Part shown: positions 61,501-64,000 of the stretch, piece by piece
Numbering within the stretch: the first letter of the stretch is position 1
Layout: each line of letters opens with the position of its first letter
Assembly: GCA_937974275.1 (NCBI GenBank)
Contig: CALJIF010000070.1
Span: forward strand, 1 to 64,000
Origin: an uncultured Flavobacteriales bacterium
GTDB lineage: Bacteria > Bacteroidota > Bacteroidia > Palsa-965
Reading direction: 5' to 3'
DNA: 64,000 bases
Notes under the pieces: generated by a model
Database searches by the model: none
Told to the model about the DNA's origin: nothing
What the model saw: the letters and a program-made list of their open reading frames with translations, nothing else
Translations under genes and position numbers: made by a program

Positions 61501-61719
61501 GGCACCGGTGTCCAGAGTTACTTCAATAGAAGTACAGTTGTTGTCCGTGCAACAATCGCCTTGCCTGCTATGTAAGGGAATATAGACTGTTCCTTGCGGT
61601 TGTCCGGTTAAGTTTACTTGCCAGAAAGGCACGTTCGACTGGCACGTTGGTGCTTGGGCATTTGCTGTTATCAGGCTCAATAAGAAGCCAAATACAGCCA
61701 GAGTAAGCTGTTTTTTCAT
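55564..61719 (-). CDS. SprB-repeat surface adhesin with CHU_C C-terminal domain
   Basis: 2051 residues from the ATG at 61719 (signal peptide ending ANA/QAPTC); a GTG four codons upstream is also in frame. A Cys-rich N-terminal region (about 25-330) is followed by at least 18 SprB-like repeats of 70-81 residues (pattern: Cys early, G-G-x-x-x-Y-x-x-W-S-N-G, T-E-D/Q-x-x-x-L-x-A-G-x-Y, V-T-D-x-N-G-C, then T-E-P), plus two diverged segments in the middle. The C-terminus is a CHU_C domain (MPTGFSPNMDGKNDAFVIEG; LEIYNRWGNLVYDA), the T9SS signal of SprB-type adhesins. Followed by PorP/SprF and OmpA-type genes. Likely a cell-surface adhesin, possibly for gliding. Confidence 0.93.
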   Translation of the reverse strand: MKKQLTLAVFGFLLSLITANAQAPTCQSNVPFWQVNLTGQPQGTVYIPLHSRQGDCCTDNNCTSIEVTLDTGAAMIEMGFDLVNHPNQAIPSGSLRYQVNCGPQTLPGVPICISGVGPHYVTFCKPGNNPNAYYIRSIAKPTFPKPDSVRVGCSKPLVLLGLVDQIGNRPTWNSIFPGPAGAFNSWLNTTQGDTVIYTPQNSSVPFVDYLVCGNPIATICGYVAVCDTVRVYNFDQLIPSAFPQVGQFCVGGPGVTFTGSATGGIAPYSFIWRNSSLSTVSTTNTFSTNIGGSYSLEIRDILYDATYCPSTPIPVTAIAVPPPVVNAGPDQTLCVGASAVLNGSVSNAVSGQWTGGAGTFTPNDTSLLAGYTPTPAEYAAGQVTLTLTSRFPGAGCSNVADQITLFFPPAPQVAVSDIQVNCFGSTGTLGSITSGGAGALTFNWSNGATTSSIVAGEGTYCLTVVDTLGCTATDCGNITEPSPLTITMSSTDVTVNGGNDGTATTIVSGGTGPYSYNWSPGNPTGDGTASISGLVFGIYTVVATDANGCTINSSVVVNEPRCNTFQASATSTNVNCFGGESGAAAAIVNSGVGPFSFQWNSNPVQNTAIATNLPAGVYQVTVTDLSNGCVDIVNVTITQPTQLSATTTQTNVTAIGGNNGSATVNPFDGTAPYTFLWSNGQTTQTINNLVAGTYSVTVTDFNGCTATNTVIINQPPCNNLTAAVYPNAVTCNGGSDGSASVTVLFANNPLTYLWSNGATTSSISNVPAGVYSVTVTDALNCQAFVQFTITEPSPLSVNAAASNITCFGYHNGTLELFVSGGTFPYNYSWSNGLSVQDQIDMGAGNYSVIVTDANGCTASTSAIITEPGLLVATPSITDALCNGDNNGIIDLQVSGGNGGYTYLWSNGQTTQDLSNLTSGLYTVTITDLNGCTESSPFTYYVPEPPVVTATATVDCPIPGSGQALVQVTPDGGNSVVNYQISYDNGSTFQPVGSYSILLPTDSAYQIQVTDSLGCTLPLSLPIDIDPEVEILSINFNPCVADNVTSIPVTVNVTGGNGGPISISTNGGVTYLAPGVNTVNLATGNTYIIIARDSTNCISLTDTIFIPNEIVLSGTVPSFVGGVNVTCFGANDGSIDLSAIGGFGTYTYAWSNSASTQDVTNLTAGTYSVIVTDANACADTIAFTLSEPAVLASSVVSTGSFNGFDVPCNGDSLGGINLTVTGGTTSYTYAWSNSAATEDISTLPAGTYSVTITDANSCTTTQSITLTEPTSLSIAANVTPILCANDSTGAINITTTGGVTNYSFVWSNGDVTEDLSNAPAGIYQLTVTDANNCVATFFDTLVQPTVLSVTGAVTNLTCYEAGNGSIDVTTGGGTTPYNFNWSNNATTEDVTSLEAGTYNVIVTDFNGCDDTLTFTVTRPDSLMAQSTVLTNFNGYSIDCFGNSNGSVDLTITGGTQGYTYLWSNGAVTEDISALEAGVYTVLITDTNLCTVTDTVTITQPDSLFITATPVSVLCNGAATGSIDIEVTGGVPGFDYIWTNGDTIQDIANLAAGTYQVTMTDSNGCVVVESYTLTQPTPVVVADSVTNLLCFQDSTGSINLNTSGGVAPYTYGWSNGAITEDVDSISAGNYQVIVTDANNCVDTLSYVVTEPTLLTGTIASTTDFNGFDVSCAGSTNGGIDVQINGGTTGYTYVWNTGDVSEDLTNIGAGIYTVTATDANGCQFDTTITLTEPPVLVLNENHVNVPCNGFTTGSIDLTINGGVTPYTYLWSNNATTQDIDTLGAGTYNVVATDANGCTIDSSITITENAPIIAVTSSTNLLCFGDASGSIQMTITGATPPYTILWSNGSNVEDQTGLSAGIYSVLVTDSNNCAFADTFIVAEPPQLGMSSSALVYTNGYNVSAYQATDGSIDVTATGGTAPLTYSWSNGQNTEDLNGIGAGTYIVTVTDANGCTTSDSVTLREPVGIDMPTGFSPNMDGKNDAFVIEGLDAFKDNKLEIYNRWGNLVYDAVNYNNQWRGTSNTGENLPDGTYFVILNVNDGQIILTGFVDLRRQ
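55845..58155 (-). repeat. Three-repeat higher-order unit in the adhesin (long-short-short)
   Basis: Within the last ten SprB repeats, every third one (9, 12, 15 and 18, counting from the N-terminus) has six extra residues before its first Cys position: 18 residues from the start to Cys, with an FNGF/FNGY/TNGY motif. The six repeats between them all have exactly 12. The DNA for the NG motif recurs about every 680-695 bp. This shows growth by duplication of a three-repeat block of about 231 residues. Confidence 0.85.
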
Positions 61720-61765
61720 AAGAGGTTGCACTCTAGATTATTTGGGGTTGTGCAAAATTGGGGTG

Positions 61766-61793
61766 CAAAAGTAGTGGTAATAATGACCGCAAA
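61766..61793 (-). promoter_or_regulatory. Promoter of the adhesin-PorP-OmpA operon
   Basis: On the minus strand TTTG (61790-61793), a 16-nt spacer and TACTTTTG (61766-61773), 46 nt upstream of the ATG. The spacer is slightly shorter than usual for the phylum. Confidence 0.5.
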
Positions 61794-61891
61794 CATGTAT
61801 AGATATGATATTAGTCAGTATTTGCCGTCTGATCAGATCATTAGATTTCCATAGCGTTCACACAAATCCTCATGCAAGCAGGTGTTTCTCC

Positions 61892-61899
61892 TATATTTG
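61892..61899 (+). promoter_or_regulatory. -7 promoter box (TATATTTG) of the usp-antiporter operon
   Basis: A perfect TAnnTTTG match, 22 nt before the ATG at 61922. No -33 TTTG is obvious. Confidence 0.5.
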
Positions 61900-61921
61900 C
61901 AACTGATCTTAACCGATTTCC

Positions 61922-62812
61922 ATGGATTATTCCAAACTCAAGCGCCGCGCTTCGTATCCCTTTGAAACGATTGCAGTTGCGGTTGCTTTTTCTCCGCGAT
62001 TGGAAGCGATTGTTACCGAAGGTGCACTTTTGGCGAAAGCCTGTAATGCCAAGTTGTTACTTATTCATATCGGAGAGCGCACACGTAATAAAGAATCGAA
62101 GTTGGATGACTTGGTAACGAAACTCCAACTGAAAGAAGATCAGTACCGTATTCTGTGGAACGACGGCGATCCGGTAGATTCTCTTTTGCATCTATGCAAA
62201 CTTAATGTAGTGGATTTGCTCATTTTGGGTGCGATGAAAAAAGAATCATTGTTGCAATACTATTTAGGTTCGGTGGCTCGAAAGATTTCCCGTAAAGCCA
62301 AATGTTCTGTTTTATTGCTAACTGATCCATCCAAAGAGGGCACTACGTATAAAAAAATGGTGGTGAACGGTGTCGAGAATCCTAAAACGGTGCATACTAT
62401 CAACACTGCAGTGTATTTCGGTAAATGTGTACACACAACGGATGTATTTGTCGTAACGGAAATTCATCAGCCCGGATTAGCGATGACCATGGCGGATGAA
62501 GCCACAGCGGGTGAAATGACACGCATTAAGAAAGAAAACAAAGCGGAAGAGTTGGAACGTGTTCATGCTATCGTTACGCGTTGTCAGCGTCAGGGCGCTA
62601 TGGAAATTTGCGAAAAGACCATCTCCGGAAAACCGGGTTATGCCATTCGTCAATATGCCGAACAGAAAAAAGCCAATTTGTTAGTCGTTAATTCTCCGGA
62701 TCAAAAATTAGGAATCATCGATCGCATATTTACACACGACATGGAATACATCCTTGAAGATCTTCCTTGCAATGTATTGATCGTACACTCTCGCGTAAAC
62801 GAATCCGTTTAG
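61922..62812 (+). CDS. Tandem universal stress protein
   Basis: 296 residues with two UspA-like halves (about 14-140 and 150-290). The first half has ETIAVAVAFSPRLEA and the ending LGSVARKISRKAKCSVLLL, near the ATP-binding G-x-x-G...GS pattern though not exact; the second ends HDMEYILEDLPCNVLIVHS and lacks a clear ATP motif. Usp proteins of this kind bind nucleotides or regulate transporters. The stop (TAG) overlaps the GTG of the cation:proton antiporter by one base, so the two are co-translated; Usp-like domains are often attached to CPA2 antiporters, so a regulatory role is plausible. Confidence 0.9.
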   Translation: MDYSKLKRRASYPFETIAVAVAFSPRLEAIVTEGALLAKACNAKLLLIHIGERTRNKESKLDDLVTKLQLKEDQYRILWNDGDPVDSLLHLCKLNVVDLLILGAMKKESLLQYYLGSVARKISRKAKCSVLLLTDPSKEGTTYKKMVVNGVENPKTVHTINTAVYFGKCVHTTDVFVVTEIHQPGLAMTMADEATAGEMTRIKKENKAEELERVHAIVTRCQRQGAMEICEKTISGKPGYAIRQYAEQKKANLLVVNSPDQKLGIIDRIFTHDMEYILEDLPCNVLIVHSRVNESV

Positions 62813-64000
62813 TGGAAAAGCTCAACAATACAGATTTAGTGGCATTACTGCTGGCTATCGGCACAATGCTAATCCTTTCGCGTATTGTTGCGGAGTTAGG
62901 TAAACGCTGGAAGATGCCGGTAGTAATGGGTGAGCTGCTTGTGGGTATTGCATTAGGTCCGACAATTTTGGGAACGTTTCACCCCGATTTATTCAATACA
63001 TTATTTCCGCTTAAATCTAATCCGCATTTTAGCATTGCGCTTGACGGGATCGTAAGTTTATCAGTGATTCTGCTGTTGTTCGTAGCAGGTATGGAAGTAC
63101 AGTTACCGATGGTGCTTCGTCAAGGTAAAGCTGCAATAACTACAGGTTTGGGAAGTATGATCATTCCTTTTGCGACGGGTTTCGGTATTGCATGGTGGAA
63201 ACCGGAATGGTTCGGATTAACAGCAACACAAGGTGAAGGATACATATTCCCGATTTTCCTCGGAACAGCCTTGTCCATTTCTGCGTTGCCCGTTATCGCA
63301 CGCATTTTGATGGATTTAAATCTTTTCAAAACGAATATTGGAATGATTATCATTGCTTCCGCTATGTTCAATGATTTGGTGGGGTGGTTGGTGTTTTCAT
63401 TTATTTTAAGTTATGCAGGAAAGAACGGCGCAGAACACATGAGTGTCTGGACTACGGTAGTTGCTATTCTTGCTTTCGGTGCATTCATGCTGTTTGTGGG
63501 TCGAAAAATAATTGACAAAGTTTTACCGTGGGTGCAAACTAAATTGTCATGGCCAGGTGGCGTGTTGGCGTTGTGCATGAGTGTTTGTATGTTCAGTGCA
63601 GCGTTCACGGAGAGCATTCACATTCATGCGATCTTGGGTGCATTCATAGCAGGAATTGCCATTGGTGATTCGGTACACTTACGCGAACAAGCGCGCGAAA
63701 TCATTCACCAATTTGTAACCAACTTTTTCGCACCGTTGTTTTTTGTTTCCATCGGGTTAAAAGTCAATTTTATTGAACATTTCGATTGGTTAACAGTAAC
63801 CATCATTTTAGTGTTGGCATTTGTAGGAAAAGTTGCCGGTGCAGGAATTGGTGCACGATTGGCAGGAATTGACCGTCGTTCTTCAATGGCAATAGGTTTT
63901 GGCTTAAATGCACGAGGTGCTATGGAAATCATTCTGGGCACTTTGGCGTATGATGCGGGATTAATTTCGCAAACCGTTTTTGTAGCGTTGGTAATCATGG
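62812..64000 (+). CDS. CPA2-family cation:proton antiporter, 3' end cut by window edge
   Basis: At least 396 codons from a GTG at 62812, open to the window end, so the C-terminus (last helices and any TrkA or Usp domain) is missing. Helices match the Na+/H+ exchanger fold: VVMGELLVGIALGPTILG, LLLFVAGMEVQL, SISALPVIARILMD and ASAMFNDLVGWLVF, the last with the Asp pair region of CPA proteins. FFAPLFFVSIGLKVNF and ARGAMEIILGTLAYD follow as in KefB-like and other CPA2 members. It exchanges Na+ or K+ for H+ across the inner membrane. Confidence 0.93.
   Translation, partial: MEKLNNTDLVALLLAIGTMLILSRIVAELGKRWKMPVVMGELLVGIALGPTILGTFHPDLFNTLFPLKSNPHFSIALDGIVSLSVILLLFVAGMEVQLPMVLRQGKAAITTGLGSMIIPFATGFGIAWWKPEWFGLTATQGEGYIFPIFLGTALSISALPVIARILMDLNLFKTNIGMIIIASAMFNDLVGWLVFSFILSYAGKNGAEHMSVWTTVVAILAFGAFMLFVGRKIIDKVLPWVQTKLSWPGGVLALCMSVCMFSAAFTESIHIHAILGAFIAGIAIGDSVHLREQAREIIHQFVTNFFAPLFFVSIGLKVNFIEHFDWLTVTIILVLAFVGKVAGAGIGARLAGIDRRSSMAIGFGLNARGAMEIILGTLAYDAGLISQTVFVALVIM

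Overview
The window is chromosomal DNA of a member of the Bacteroidota. Evidence: type IX secretion (T9SS) cargo with C-terminal sorting domains, CHU_C-type (gliding-motility-associated) C-termini, a PorP/SprF protein, a GldA-type ABC ATPase, many lipoproteins, -7 boxes of the Bacteroidota type (TAnnTTTG), and a tRNA without an encoded CCA. Genus and family cannot be fixed by reading alone; a free-living, environmental, possibly gliding organism is likely. There is no rRNA, CRISPR array, transposase or phage gene.

Layout. 1-3.8 kb (-): a glycosylasparaginase (cut by the window edge) and a GH92 mannosidase whose frames overlap by ATGA, a pair suited to glycoprotein glycan salvage. 3.8-13.2 kb: an esterase-like lipoprotein, an MbnP-like protein, a small lipoprotein, a two-haem-motif cytochrome, a His-rich secreted protein, a CzcA/CusA pump fused to a TolC-like domain, and its CzcB adaptor; together a probable metal (copper?) handling region. 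13.2-23 kb: an MMPL/RND transporter, a cold-shock protein, a three-part fusion (alkaline-phosphatase-like + TPR + sulfotransferase-like) preceded by an overlapping small gene, and two T9SS cargo proteins, one a large Asp-box propeller protein.

23.1-30.4 kb starts with an initiator tRNA and looks accessory: a HEPN-like protein, small membrane proteins, a Vat-type acetyltransferase, a GIY-YIG-like nuclease, a GT-C-like membrane protein and a K+ channel, ending in a duplicated ~100-bp repeat. 30.4-32.6 kb holds a glycine-rich T9SS cargo protein and a cluster of palindromes.

32.6-52.6 kb is mostly housekeeping: hrpB, era, der, metK, gldA, rsgA, dtd, a pseudouridine synthase, an epimerase, a DODA-type dioxygenase, a GMC oxidoreductase and a MazG-like enzyme, with one giant CHU_C/SBBP protein and several unknown proteins between. 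52.6-61.7 kb (-) is a T9SS surface operon: a 2051-residue SprB-repeat adhesin, a PorP/SprF partner, and a TPR-propeller-OmpA protein of PorE-like architecture. The window ends with a tandem universal stress protein overlapping a CPA2 cation:proton antiporter that runs off the edge.

Most striking: a recurrent promoter layout predicting leaderless mRNAs for about ten genes; an internal signal-peptide-like segment inside the CzcA-TolC fusion; the phosphatase-TPR-sulfotransferase fusion; an exact period-three super-repeat in the adhesin; and a terminator-like hairpin that contains the start codon of the next gene.
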